A stretch of 64,000 nucleotides of DNA from Porphyra umbilicalis (taxonomy: Eukaryota > Rhodophyta > Bangiophyceae > Bangiales > Bangiaceae). Position numbers and translations under genes: made by a program. Shown piece after piece: positions 22,219 through 34,058 of this stretch (position 1 is the stretch's first letter; each line of letters starts with the position of its first letter). Location of the stretch: assembly GCA_002049455.2 (NCBI GenBank), contig KV918992.1:1-64000 (forward strand). Direction: 5' to 3'. The notes beneath the pieces are model-generated. The model had not been told where the DNA came from and ran no database searches. It was given only the letters and a program-made list of their open reading frames with translations.

Positions 22219-22905
22219 GGGGGGGGGGGGGGATTGCGTGCTTGTGGACGGGGTGTAATACATGACTGCTTTTTCGTTTGCTTCGCGCGCGGGCGCCTCG
22301 AAGAACACAACCCGGCGGTCGGCCGACGGGGCTGGTGCCGCACCTGCCGCCGCAGCGTCATATAGAGGCGGCGGCCGCAAGGCGGGTGACCGCATCGGTT
22401 GGAGCGAGGCGCCCAATCTATTCACACGCGGCGGCGGTGGCCGACCGCTGGCGCCCCAACCGCCCCGCCCGCCCCACGCGGGCCCCGTGGCGGCGGCGGG
22501 CGCACCGTCCTCCCCCCTCCCGCTATGCACACACACACAAGCTCGAGGCGGCCGCCCGGGCGCCATCATGCAAGCACACGCGCACGGGGTAACAAGCAAA
22601 GGTGCGCAGCGGGTGCGTCTCTGTGACGGGGCCAGGAAGCGGGCTCCCAGAGGGGCGGGTGTGGGCGCACCCCCCCACTGGCAACCAGTCGTGCGCAGCA
22701 CGCCCAAATGTGGGCGTGCCTCCGTCCAGGGCGGCGGCGGTGGCAGCTCCCCCCCCCACGCAGCTCGCCGGCTCGAGGACCACCTCAGTGGGCACGGACG
22801 CTCGCGCCCGCGGTCCGCGGCGGGCGGCTCACCCCCCCCCCCCCCGCCCGTCCCGAACGCGGCGCACGGCGGTGGCGACGCGGCGCAGCAGGCGCTCCCG
22901 CCGGC
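22219..22905. other. Intergenic, no supported gene
   Basis: This is the space between a plus-strand gene and a minus-strand gene whose 3' ends face each other. Frames on both strands are open but of biased composition. Nothing is recognised. Confidence 0.4.
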
Positions 22906-24734
22906 TCACGCAACACGCGTCGGACGCTTGGGCCCACTCGTTGGCGTCCCACCCGTCCGCCTCCCACCCATCGCCGCGGCGGTACCAGCGGCGGGGGCGG
23001 TCGCCGCCGCCGCCGCCGCCGCCCTTGACGCCACCGCAGCCGACGACGCTGCTGCCGCCGCCGACGACCTTGGCCGCCGCCGCCGCCAGGCCGGCAGACG
23101 ACGAAGCGGCGCGGACGCCCCCCCTGCCCGACGGCCGCCACCGCCGCCGCCGCCGCCACACGCCCACCCTAGGAGGGAGTAGGGACTCACCGGCCGCTCC
23201 ATGGACGTGGGGCGGGGCACCAAGTCATCAGACAAATCCCACCCGGTGCCGGCGAGTGGCGCCGGCGCGTCCGCCGCCGCCTCGCTTCCCGTCGACCAGG
23301 TGCCCCACGGGCGCGGTCCGAGGGCGTCGGCCACCCCCCCCGCCCCCCCGTCGGCCGACGGCGGCGAGGCGGCAGCGGCACCACCACCGCCGTCGGCGCC
23401 CGGCTCGGAGCGGCTTTGGCAGAGGGTCCGCCCGCGGGCGCCGCCGGCCGCGCGGGGCCGCGGCCGGTAGCCGCCGCCGTCGGGGCGTTCGAGGAGCGAC
23501 ACGCGGCCGGTGCGGAGGTAGGACCAATCCGCCCGCGCGTCGGCGGAACACACGTTGCGGCGGATGCGCACGGGCGGCGGCGGCGGGAGGGGGGGGGGGA
23601 CGGCGCGGCGGGGGCGGCCGACGGGGGGCTGGCGGCGGGCGTGGCCGACGCCTTGACGGCATCCGATGCGACGGCCGTTGCCGTCATTGTCGCCGCCGCC
23701 TCCGCCGCCGAGGGGGCGGGCGCGGCGGTCGATTTCGTGGTCGCAGCGGTTGGGGTCTTGTTCTCCTTGTTGCCCGGCCGCTCGGTGCGGCGACGGCTGC
23801 TGCTGGCTGCCTCGGCGGATGCCTCTCCGCTTGCTGTGCGCGGTGGCTTGGTCCCCACCGGCGCCTTGCCCGACCGGCTGCGCGCGATAAACACCTTGGG
23901 CCGCGGCAGCGGGCCGGGGGACATTGGGCGCGCCGCCACTGGGGCGGATGCCGCCGCCGATGCCGAGGGCGGCGGCGTCGCGCGCAGCGGTGGCGGCGGC
24001 GTCGACAGACGCGGCAGCGTTGACGGCGGCTGCGCGTCTTGTTCCGGCGGCGGCTGCGCGACTGTTGCCGGCGGCAGCGGCGCCTGCTTCACCAGCGCCG
24101 ACCCCTGCGGCACGGGCGACGGCGCCAATGGTGACGGCGTTGGTGCGGCTGTCACCTTTGGCAGCCGCACGTCACCGGCGGTCGCGGCGCCCTTGCGACG
24201 CGTCGCTGGCGCCGCCGTCGGCAGCCGCAAGTCGCCAGTCGTGGCCGCCCCCGTGCGCGGGACGGTCGGGCTCGGCGGCGGCGGCGGGGGCGGCAGCCGA
24301 AAGGACGCTGCCGACGGCGGGCCATTGTCGCCCGCTTCCCCGCCATCGTCGTCGCTGCAGAGGGTGATGGTACTGCCGCCCGTGTTGCTCTTGACCAGCG
24401 GGTGGCCTACTACTGCCGCGAGGGGGCCGCCGCCGCAAACGGTGGGCGGGCAAAAGCGGCCGCGGCACGCGCGGCCGCCGCCCTTGGCCGTACCGCCGGG
24501 GATGGGGAGGCTGCTGCCGTCGGCAGGGGTGGCGTCATCCCCAGAGGCGGGCCGCGGACCAGCCGTTGGGGAAAGGGAGGGGGGATCGCTCAGCGACAGC
24601 ATGGCCGGAAGCTTAGCCGACGGGGGGGTGATGGGCGACGACGGCGGGTCGTACACCCCCGCCTTGGGCGTGGCCTCGGCCGCCGCGCTGATGGTGAGGG
24701 CGGGCACCCGCGTCGCCGCCGCGGCTGTCGACAT
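22906..24734 (-). CDS. Long disordered Pro/Ala/Ser-rich protein, unknown function
   Basis: The first in-frame ATG is at 24734 (MSTAAAATRVPALTISAAAE). The product is mostly low-complexity, with punctuating conserved-looking motifs: TITLCSDDDGGEAGDNG, RPKVFIARSRSGKAPVGTK and a KEN-box-like GNKENKTP near 23760. After a C-run in the coding strand near 23590 the sensible sequence continues in another frame: RNVCSADARADWSYLRTGRV, then GWDLSDDLVPRPTSMERPVS. It reaches a stop at 22906 or leaves through a possible donor GTGAGT near 23190. It may be a nuclear scaffold or cell-cycle protein, but no domain is recognised and the end is uncertain. Confidence 0.45.
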
Positions 24735-25890
24735 GTCGGCGCGTGGCCAGCAGCGGCGCGGGCGGCCGACGAAAGTCGTCACAAACGTCTCACGGGCAGC
24801 GGCGGCAAGCGGTGAGGACGAGCAGAGGGCGCGAAGTCCGGCGTCGCGACGCGGGCAGGCAGCCGTCGTACCGCTGCAACACCCGCACGGAACGTCCCCG
24901 GACGTGAGCAGAGGTGCACGATGCAAAAGCGTCAACGCGCGTGCGGGTCGCCGTGCAGCCTCTTTGTACCCACAGGCGCGCCCTCAGGACCGCCGCACAA
25001 AGTCTTGCAGGCCGCCCCTCGCCACACTCTCCACCCACGCCCGCTCCACGCCGCCCCCCACCCCCCAGCGCATGCCACGTGGGGAGGCTGCTGCAAGGAG
25101 CGGCAAGCGGACCACGTCGGTGCGCCCCTGCGCTTGCGCGTGTTGGCTACCCCGACCCGTTCAAATTGTGCCACGCCGTAGACGATAATGTGCACTCGCT
25201 CGACGGCCGCGGGGCACCGCATTTTCTCCCGGTGCTGGCACCGCGCCGCTCGCGCAGCCTGCGCGTCGCGCCCCGCGCGCCATGCCGCGGGGGGGACCGT
25301 ACCGGCCGGGGACGCGCCGAGACACCCCCCGCCCGAGGCCGTCCAACAGTGCCGCCGAGACACCGCCGTCGGCGGCCAACAGGCAGCAGGGAGGGAGAGA
25401 GGCGCGCGGTGAGGGGGGCCCCCTCGTGGACGCGTTTGGGGACCCGCGGCCGCCGGTCGTGAGCGGCGGGGCTTTGCCGCCGCTCATCGCCGCCTGCGGG
25501 ACGACATGCGGGGCCGGCGCGGGGCGGCCGCCCCGGCCTCTCTCCCCGCTCGACGCCACGCGGCTCGGCGACGGCGCCCCGCCCAAAAAAGAGGTCCGCG
25601 GGGCACCCAATCCCCGCCCGTGCCGACCAGTGTGGCGGCGGTGGGCGGCGCGCGCCTCTGTCGTGCGGGCCACCGCTCACCCGGCGTCGACCGTTTCTTT
25701 GTCTTGCCCTGCGCGCTGGGAGCGCCGGCGTCGCGGGAGGTGGCGACAACATGGATGGTCGATGGGCCTCGCGACTGGCGGGGCAACAGCGGCCTCGGCG
25801 ACACCAATTTCAATCACACGGCGGGCCGCTACGGCCGCACCCGTGGCCGTCATTGTCATCCGGGGCTGTCCAAGTTGACGAGATTCCACG
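24735..25890. other. Intergenic region with weak coding hints
   Basis: A minus-strand frame from an ATG near 25487 to 25161 and a plus-strand frame at 25282-25878 both look mildly protein-like, but they overlap and cannot both be right. Neither matches a known family. It may contain a 5' exon or promoter of the minus-strand gene. Confidence 0.3.
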
Positions 25891-27962
25891 CCGTCAGCTT
25901 CCGGTAGAATCCCCATCGGGGGGGGTGTTCGGTGGGCATCGAAGCCCATCGAATCGGGTGTCCGGTTGGAACTGATGGGGCCCCGATGGGGACAATGCCC
26001 GGGGGGAATCGGCCTCATCGGGCACCCATCGGCGAAAGTCACGAGACCGAGGCTGCTGACAGCTCTCGTGCGACCAACCAGAATCCCAATATGCACATCA
26101 TGCCTCAGGAGCCTTTTGGAAGGGAATGATGCAGGCAAGTTGCAAGTGGGTGTACCTAGGGGTATTGATCGTGTCCGGTGGTGACACCTGTCCAAGAAAC
26201 ACGCGCGCCTGGGCGTGTTTCTCTTTTTCTTTGCCATGCATTTCTTGCTCAGCTAGGACGATTCTGATGACGTACGCGTGGTGTCTGGCACGAGAAAAAA
26301 GTGCTCATGGCGATGCATATGCGAACCAGGGCAATACGCGTACTGAGAGAAGTGGGTGCGGGACTCGTCGCGGCGGCCGGCCGGCCGCTTCCCGTGCGCC
26401 GGCGGTGGGGACGGGTCCACCGCAAGCCCTACAGAACTCTAGGAAAACGACCCGCCCGTTCTGCCTTGCCCCCCCCCCACCGAGGACCGGCCGCCAAAAT
26501 CAGTCGACCATGACACCCCACTGCCACAGGGGGCGACGCCCTCCAAAGTCCGCAGCCGGCGCCGGCACGGTCCGCGGCGACCTCCCCGGCGCCACTGACA
26601 TCGGCGCAGCAAAGGTCGCCGCAGCGAGCGGCTGCGGCGCGCGGGCAGCCGGACGGTTGGACAAATGAGAGAGGCCTCCCTGTGGATGCAGCGCCAGCTG
26701 TGCGGCAGCCGGTGGAGATGGCCGCGGCCATGGTGGTGGCGGGGCGGCACGACGTGCACCGCAGCTCGTGCGGTCGAAAACGTCCTCGTCCACCACTGTG
26801 CCGCAGGCAGCTGGGTCGCCGCTCGCCACACAGGACCGTCGCCACCTTCCTTCCCCCCAGCCCCGACCAACGCCCACGCAGCTCCAACGTACCATCCCAC
26901 TGGCGCGTGGGGGTGGCCGCAAGCAACATGGCTTGAGCCCCGGCGGGCGCGCGACGGACCCACCGCCAACGGTGGCGGCGGCGGCGGCGGCAGTGGCAGC
27001 GGCGGGGAGCCCCCACGGGCGGCACCCCCTGCCGCGGCGACCCGACCGCGGCGCCCCCCCGCGTGACAGCGTCGCAGACGGCGCGGCATCCCCCCCGCGC
27101 CGGCGGCACGCCGCCGCCCGACCGACCACCTCCGCCCGGCCAAGCGGCGCGCGTGGGGGCGCGCCGAACGGGAAAAAAGTCGTACAGCCGCCGGGTCAGA
27201 CGGCAAAGGGACGACAAGCAAAAAAAACAAAAAAAAAACGCCGCCACGCGCACGGACGCAAGGCGGAACGCGCGGCCGACGCGGTCGACGGCGTCGGGTC
27301 GGTTCCGTCAGCCACGGCGGCGTCCCTACCGCCACGGTGGCGGCGGCGGCGGCACCACTGCCCCCCGCCCCACCCCCCCCCCTCACACGTGCACGAAGAG
27401 GACGAGGGTGCCGCGGACCCCCCCCCATCACCCCCCCCCCCCCCGCTGCTTGGTTGCTGACCGTCGTGCCAGTGGCGGCGGTGGTGACGGTGGTAAGCAG
27501 CGAGCCGCTCGCATCGGTGGTCTGGTAGGGGAGCGGGAGGGACGAGGGGGTCGGGGCAAGTGGTGAGGGTGCCCATGTGGATCGCAGGCGAGAGGCAAGA
27601 CGGTCACACGGCGATCAGACGACGAGTCGCTTGAAGGCGTCGAACCCAGGCCAGTGCATTTGGCAGCCAAAGACACCATGTTTGATGGTAACTCGCCTTC
27701 GTCCTAGTCCTTATCTTCACACGTGGCATGCTTTACATCAGCGCCCTTGCATGACGAGCCTCGGCTGTCGGCTGTTCGGCCCGGAACTCCGGGCGGGGCT
27801 CGTGAGAACGCCCATCGGAACCCCTGTTCGGTGGGCGCTCGATGGGCGTTCGATGGGCCTCATCGGGTCCCATCCGGCCCCATCGAAACGCCGATTCGAT
27901 GGGCTTGGGCGCCTGGTGGGGGCCGATGCAGCCAGTTGGGGAATTCTTCCGAAAGCTGACGG
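25891..27962 (+). mobile_element. Terminal-inverted-repeat element, copy 1 (about 2.07 kb, non-autonomous)
   Basis: Both ends start CCGTCAGCTT(C/T)CGG.AGAAT. They share subterminal GCCCATCGAATCGG blocks and many CCCATCG/CGATGGG hexamer-like motifs, giving an imperfect TIR of roughly 100 bp. Most of the element recurs in reverse orientation at 28404-31064. No transposase is encoded. A target duplication could not be established. Confidence 0.65.
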
Positions 27963-28403
27963 CTCCCGCCCCCGCCGTGACCAGCACCGACTGCGCAAGC
28001 TGTCATGCTTCCTCCTCGTTGACGGTACGTGGTCCGGCGGGTGCCCACGAGCCGGACCACGAACCTCATTCGTGCCCCTAAAGGTTGTACGCAAGGCGGT
28101 GCCCCGCGGGGTCCGTGGAGGGTGGCGGCTCCGACGGTGCCCCTTGTGCCACGTGAGAGCACGGCGAGCCGAGGCGTGGTCCGACAGCGCCCGCCGTTGC
28201 GGAGGCTGACAACGTCAGCGTGCGTGATCGGGGGCGGTCACCGCGAATCTCGCGACAGCCACCGGTAAGCGGTGCGGCGCGGGAAAAAAAACCGGCGCGG
28301 AAACGGCCACAGGGGGGTGGCCGCCATCATGAGAGCGCTGCGTCCCCGCCACGCGCTCAACGTAACAGCGTCAAGGACCGGGCCGATCTCGTTTAGGGGG
28401 CCC
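27963..28403. other. Spacer between the two inverted element copies
   Basis: This 440-bp unique stretch forms the centre of the large inverted repeat. No gene is supported; short open frames on both strands are unremarkable. Confidence 0.5.
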
Positions 28404-31064
28404 ATCGTCAGCTTTCGGTTGAATCGCCCAACGGGCCCCACCCGCCCCCATCAGGCGCACTTTCCCATCGGATTCGCGTTCCGATGGGGCCAGATGGGAC
28501 CCGATGAGGCCCATCGCGCGCCCACCGGTCGCCCACCGAACAGGGGTGCCGATGGGCGTTCTCACGAGCCCCGCCCGGAGTTCCGGGCCGAACAGCCGAC
28601 AGCCGAGGCTCGTCATGCAAGGGTGCTGATGTAAAGCATGCCACGTGTGAAGATAAGGACTAGGACGAAGGCGAGTTATTATCAAACATGGTGTCTTTGG
28701 CTGCCAAATGCACTGGCCTTGGTTCGACGCCTTCGACGGACTCGTCGTCTGATCGCCGTGAGACCGTCTTGCCTCTCGCCTGCGATCCACATGGGCACCC
28801 TCACCCCTTGCCCCCACCCCCTCATCCCTCCCGCTCCCCTACCAGACCACCGATGCGAGCGGCTCGCTGCTTACCACCGTCACCACCGCCGCCACTGGCA
28901 CGACGGTCATCAACCTGTCCACTTTCATCACCCCCTCCAATAGCCGACAACGCAGGCGGCCCAGAGGCGCGGCGCGGCACCGGCACTGCGTCCACGGGGC
29001 GCCGGGTGGCGTTCACTCCATTTCCGCGAGGGCACGCGCCGAGGCGGGCTGCGGATCGTGTACGGCGACGACGGCGTCACCCCGTTGCAGCCGTCTCACC
29101 GGCCTCTGCGAGGCCGCCGCGGGCGGCGGTTCGAATGGATCCCTCTTTTGCCGCCGCCGCCGTCGTCCTCCCCACGGTGCGTTGGCGGATCTGAGAGTCT
29201 TTGTTGGCAGCGGTAATGGCGCATCGTCTATGTTGGGGGTGGGACTGGGGGCTGGCGGGTGGCGGCCGCCGCCGCACGCGACGCACGCGCTCGTCTTCAC
29301 CGTCGCTCGCGCACCCGCCGTGTCCACCTTTTGGAGCGGTTGGCAGTGCCGGGAGGGGTCGTGGGACGGCGAATCACGCAGAGCTGGGAAGGAGCAGCGG
29401 CATGGCGACGCCGGGGGCGTGCGACAGCGGCCTCGAGGTTGTCTGATTCGCGAAGACGACGCGTCCCGTCATCAATTTTGTCGCATGGCTACTCGCCGTG
29501 AAGGACGGGGGGGGGCCACCAGGGCCTGGGGCCGGCGGGGGGAGCTCCTGGTGACGGTCGCGGTGGCGGCTGGGTGACGCCACGAGGGGCGGCGGCGGTG
29601 GCCGCCGCGGTGGTGCACTCACCACTTGCAGCTGCAAGGGGCGGGGCGTTTTAAGAATTCGTCACCTCCGACGCCAATGCGCAGAGCGCCGGCCGCCGCG
29701 GGTGTGGCCGTTCTCGGGCGCCGCCGCCCGTCGTACCCTGATGGAGGACGTGGCCACATGTGGAGAGGGGCAGCGGCGACACCGTGGCCCCTTTTCCAAT
29801 TTGGCCGCCGCGACGAGGGCATGGACGCTGCACAATTTGGCTGAGTGGAGCTGCCACCACCTCCACCCCCCGACACCGCCGATCACCCGCCGTGGATGTG
29901 AACAGTGACACTTTGAGGCGAGAGGCACTCGGGCGGGCGGGCGGGCGGGCGTGTCGGCTGCCTGTGGACGTGACCGTCCCTTCCGCGACGACTGGGACCA
30001 CCACTGCCTGCGTCGCCGGGTGTTGCTTGCGGCTGCCCCCACGCGCCAGTGGGATGGTACGTTGGAGCTGCGTGGGCGTTGGTCGGGGGTGGCAGGGGGG
30101 AGGGAAGGTGGCGACGGTCCTGTGTGGCGAGCGGCGACCCAGCTGCCTGCGGCAGTGGTGGACGAGGACATTTTCGACTGCACGAGCTGCGGTGCAGGTC
30201 GTGCCGCCCCGCCACCACCATGGCCGCGGCCATCTCCACCGGCTGCCGCACAGCTGGCGCTGCATCCACAGGGAGACCTCTCACATTTCTCCGACCGTCC
30301 GGTTGCTCACGCGCCGCAGCCGCTCGCTGCGACGACCTTTGCTGGCGCCGATGTCAGTGGCCCCGAGGAGGTCGCCGCGGACCGTGCCGGCGCCGGCTGT
30401 GCACTTCGGAGGGCGTCACCCCCTGTGGCAGTGGGGTGTCATTGTCGACTGATTTTGGTAGCCGGTCCTCGGTGGGGGGGGGGCAAGGCAGAACGGGCCG
30501 GTCGTCTTCCTAGAGGTCGGTAGGGCTTGCGGTGTACCCGTCCCCACCGCTGGCGCACGGGAAGCGGCCGGCCGGCCGCCGCGACGAGTCCCGCACCCAC
30601 TTCTCTCAGTACGCGTATTGCCCTGGTTCGCATATGCATCGCCATGAGCACTTTTTTCTCGTGCCACACACCACGCGTACGACATCAGAATCGTCCTAGC
30701 TGAGCAAGAAATGCATGGCGAAGAAAAAGAGAAACACACCCAGGCGCCGCGCGCGTGTTTTTTGGACAGGTGTCACCGGTCACGATCAATACCTCTCGGT
30801 ACACCCACTTGCAACTTGCCTGCATCATTCCCTTCCGAAAGGCTCCTGAGGCATGATGTGTTTATTGGGATTCTGATTGGTCTCAGAAAAGCTGTCAGCA
30901 ACGTCGGTCTCGTGACTTTCGCCGATGGAGCCCGATGAAGCCCGGGCCCACCGGGCAAATCGCCCCATCGGACGCCCATCAGTTCCAACCGGGCACCCGA
31001 TCCGGTGGGCCCCGATGCCCACCGAACACCCCCGCCGATGGGGATTCAAGCAGAAGCTGACGAT
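28404..31064 (-). mobile_element. Terminal-inverted-repeat element, copy 2 (about 2.66 kb), inverted relative to copy 1
   Basis: Ends begin ATCGTCAGCTT and are inverted. 28404-28911 pairs with 27455-27962, and about 30015-31064 pairs with about 25891-26935. The centre (28912-30014) differs from copy 1 and is longer. Shared sequence includes an ISCSARTIL-containing frame and a region around CCGCCACCACCATGGCCGCG, but no recognised protein. The arrangement is either two insertions in opposite orientation or one large foldback unit. Confidence 0.65.
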
Positions 31065-31137
31065 GCGAGGCCCGACACCGCGGTTGCTCGAGCGGGTGCA
31101 CGGAGCGCGCCGCGACAGCGCTTGGGGGTGGCCCGGT

Positions 31138-31145
31138 GGCTCTGG
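31138..31145. repeat. 8-bp target-site duplication (left), GGCTCTGG
   Basis: GGCTCTGG abuts the left end of the 18-kb transposon. The identical octamer abuts the right end at 49128-49135, and each lies exactly nine bases outside the perfectly matching 25-bp TIR core. Confidence 0.85.
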
Positions 31146-31179
31146 GTACATGCTAAAACCAGTTCCCGTTCGAGTCTCT
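31146..31179 (+). repeat. Left terminal inverted repeat of the 18-kb transposon
   Basis: Nine outer bases, partly matching the other end, are followed by 25 bases (31155-31179) that are a perfect reverse complement of 49094-49118. The core starts AAAACCAGTTCCCG and ends CGAGTCTCT. Confidence 0.88.
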
Positions 31180-31743
31180 TTCTACCAATGAATCGTCGTT
31201 CGAGTCTCCGCTCCGGGCGAGGCCTGCGTCCCCGATTTGTGCATCTGCAGGACATGGGGGGGGGTTCGTTCGAGTCTGTTTCAGGCTCCTGGAGGGGGGT
31301 GTGACGTGTGCTAACCTGGAATCCTCCGTGGGCGTCCCGTCCACGTCATCATCACCGACGGAGGTGACCTGGGGAACCGGCTCGCATTCCTAATTGAATT
31401 ATGGAAGACTTACTTGGCCGTCGCGGGCTGGTGGCTGGCGCCGGCGGCGGGTCGTTCTCGCGCGCGCTCGTCGTGATGATTTGGCGGGCGATGCTGGCGC
31501 CACGGTTGGCGCGACGAGCGTCCCCCACCCCCATTTCAGGAGCGCCGATTGCCGCCACCCGCCCGCACCGCCGACATTTTGCGCGGGCGTCACGCCGCTG
31601 GGGGCGCTTTCGGCTGGCGGCATGGATCCGTGCTGGGGCGCTCGCACGCTCCTGCGCTGGGCCGGTCGCTGCGTGATACGTTGCCACGCTGGCCGGGGTG
31701 CACGCCCGCTCCCGCGTCGCTGTCGGCCCCAGCGCACCGCTTG

Positions 31744-32047
31744 CTGGGGGCGCTGGGGGCCGGGACCCGGCGGCCGCTGGGGGTGCTGGGCGGGGCGCGC
31801 GGGCTGCCGCTGGGCGCGCTGGGGGGCGGGCACCGCCGGCCGCTGGGGGCGCTGGGCGGGGCGCGCGGGCTGCCGCTGGGCGCGCTGGGGGGCGGGCACC
31901 GCCGGCCGCTGGGGGCGCTGGGCGGGGCGCGCGGGCGGCCGCTGGGCGCGCTGGGGGGCGGGCACCGCCGGCTGCTGGGCGGGCTGGGCGGGGCGCGCGG
32001 GCGGCTGCTGGGCGCGCTGGGGGGGCCGCACCGCCGGCCGCTGGGGT
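31744..32047. repeat. 66-bp minisatellite, left array, part 1 (about 4-5 copies)
   Basis: The unit contains GGCACCGCCGGCCGCTGGGG and GGCGCGCGGGCTGCCGCTGG. Period 66 bp keeps every frame open, so the long apparent ORFs here are a by-product. Confidence 0.9.
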
Positions 32048-32389
32048 CGCCGAGGTGTGCGCTGCGCTTCGCGGTGGCGTCGTCGCGGGGTGCACTGCGC
32101 TTCGTGGTGGCGTCGTCGGGGGTCTGGTTGCGCCCCACGATGGGACCTGTGGCGTGCCACGGTTTGGGTGCCCTGGGTGGCGGCGGACGTGTGCGCGGTT
32201 TTAGCGCGATGGGGTTTGCGTCGTTATTGCGGGGCGGTCATTGGCAGCCGACAGCCAATCATGCTGCCACATTGTGACTGCGGATTGACTGTTGACTGGG
32301 CGCACTTTTCGGGTGGCTCTGCTGGCGATTGCGGGCGCCCGGCGGGCCGTGTGGTCGCCTGCTGGGTGGGGCGCGCGGCCGGCCATTGG

Positions 32390-33581
32390 GCGCGCCGGCG
32401 GGCGGGCACCGCCGGCCGCTGGGGGTGCTGGGCGGGGCGCGCGGGCTGCCGCTGGGCGCGCTGGGGGGCGGGCACCGCCGGCCGCTGGGGGCGCTGGGCG
32501 GGGCGCGCGGGCTGCCGCTGGGCGCGCTGGGGGGCGGGCACCGCCGGCCGCTGGGGGCGCTGGGCGGGGCGCGCGGGCGGCCGCTGGGCGCGCTGGGGGG
32601 CGGGCACCGCCGGCCGCTGGGCTGGCTGGGCGGGGCGCGCGGGCGGCCGCTGGGCGCGCTGGGGGGCGGGCACCGCCGGCCGCTGGGGGCGCTGGGCGGG
32701 GCGCGCGGGCGGCCGCTGGGCGCGCTGGGGGGCGGGCACCGCCGGCCGCTGGGCTGGCTGGGCGGGGCGCGCGGGCGGCCGCTGGGCGCGCTGGGGGGCG
32801 GGCACCGCCGGCCGCTGGGCTGGCTGGGCGGGGCGCGCGGGCTGCCGCTGGGCGCGCTGGGCGGCGTGCACCGCCGGCCGCTGGGGGCGGTGGGCGGGGC
32901 GCGCGGCTGGTCGCCGGGCGCGCTGGGCGGCGTGCACCGCCGGCCGCTGGGGGCGGTGGGCGGGGCGCGCGGCTGGTCGCCGTGCGCGCTGGGCGGCGTG
33001 CACCGCCGGCCGCTGGGGGCGGTGGGCGGGGCGCGCGGCTGGTCGCCGTGCGCGCTGGGCGGCGGGCACCGCCGGCCGCTGGGGGCGGTGGGCGGGGCGC
33101 GCGGCTGGTCGCCGGGCGCGCTGGGCGGCGGGCACCGCCGGCCTCTCGGGGCAGCGGGCGGGGCGCGTGGCTGGTCGCTGGGTGCGCTGGAGGACTGGCA
33201 CCGCCCGCGCCGGGGCGGGCTGGGCGCTGCGCGCGGATAGCCGTTGGGCGCGCTTGGGGGAGCGCACCGTCATCCGCGGGGCGACCAGGGCGGGGGGCGC
33301 TGCTCGTCGTTGGGCGCGCTTGTGGGCGGGCACCGCCAGCCGCTGGGGGCGCTGGACGGGGCGCGTGGCTGGTCGCTGGGCCCGGTCGGGGGCGGGCACA
33401 GGCGGCTGCTGGGGGCGCTGGGCGGGACGCGCGGCTGGGCGCTGGTCGTGCTCGGGGGCGGGCACCGCCGGCCGCTGGGGGCGGTGGGCGGGGCGCGCGG
33501 CTGGTCGCTGGGCGCGCTGGGCGGCGCGCACCGCCGGCCGCTGGGGGCGGTGGGCGGGGCGCGGGGCAGGTCGTTGGGCGC
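32390..33581. repeat. 66-bp minisatellite, left array, part 2 (about 18 copies)
   Basis: The same unit as 31744-32047 follows after a 340-bp unique interval. Two sub-families occur in blocks: CTGCCGCTGGGCGCGCTGGG units first, then units with GGCTGGTCGCCG. Copies past about 33235 are degenerate. Confidence 0.9.
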
Positions 33582-34058
33582 AATGGTTGTGGAGCTGCGC
33601 CTTGCCGCTGCTGTGGTCCGTGCTGTGTCGCTCTTGTCGCCCCTCTTCATGGGCGGCATCTCGGCGCACCTGTTTACGTTGGGGGGTGCGTCGCGCGGGG
33701 GTGTGGCGTCGTTGGGCTTGTCGCCGGCTTTTTGCATGGGCGCGTTGGAGTGGACGTCGGTTTCTGTGTTGGGGACGATGGGGAGGTCAACGTTTGCGGT
33801 GTTGGCGTCGGTGGATGGGACGCTCTGCGATTCGGTGGGGTCGTTGGGTGGCCAAACAGGAGGTTGCCGACTTGGTGCGCGGGGAGGGGAAGCGTTCCAA
33901 GGCCCAATAGCCGGCGTGCGCTGGAAGTTGCTTTGTACCCCTCGCTTTCGTGTCCATGCGTGTCTTGGCACGTGGCGTCAATGGATGGTCTTGTCGTGTG
34001 GGGAGCCATGTCTACGATGAAAGACTTTTATCTGTCTCCCGCATGCTGCTGCTCCATA

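Noticed and set aside
31160-31180. B-box-like GTTCGAGTC in the transposon ends as a tRNA-derived element
   Set aside because: The motif recurs as a subterminal repeat on both ends and no other tRNA part is present.
31352-33910. Very long open frames on both strands in the 66-bp array
   Set aside because: The repeat unit is a multiple of three and lacks stops in all frames, so the frames are explained by the repeat alone.
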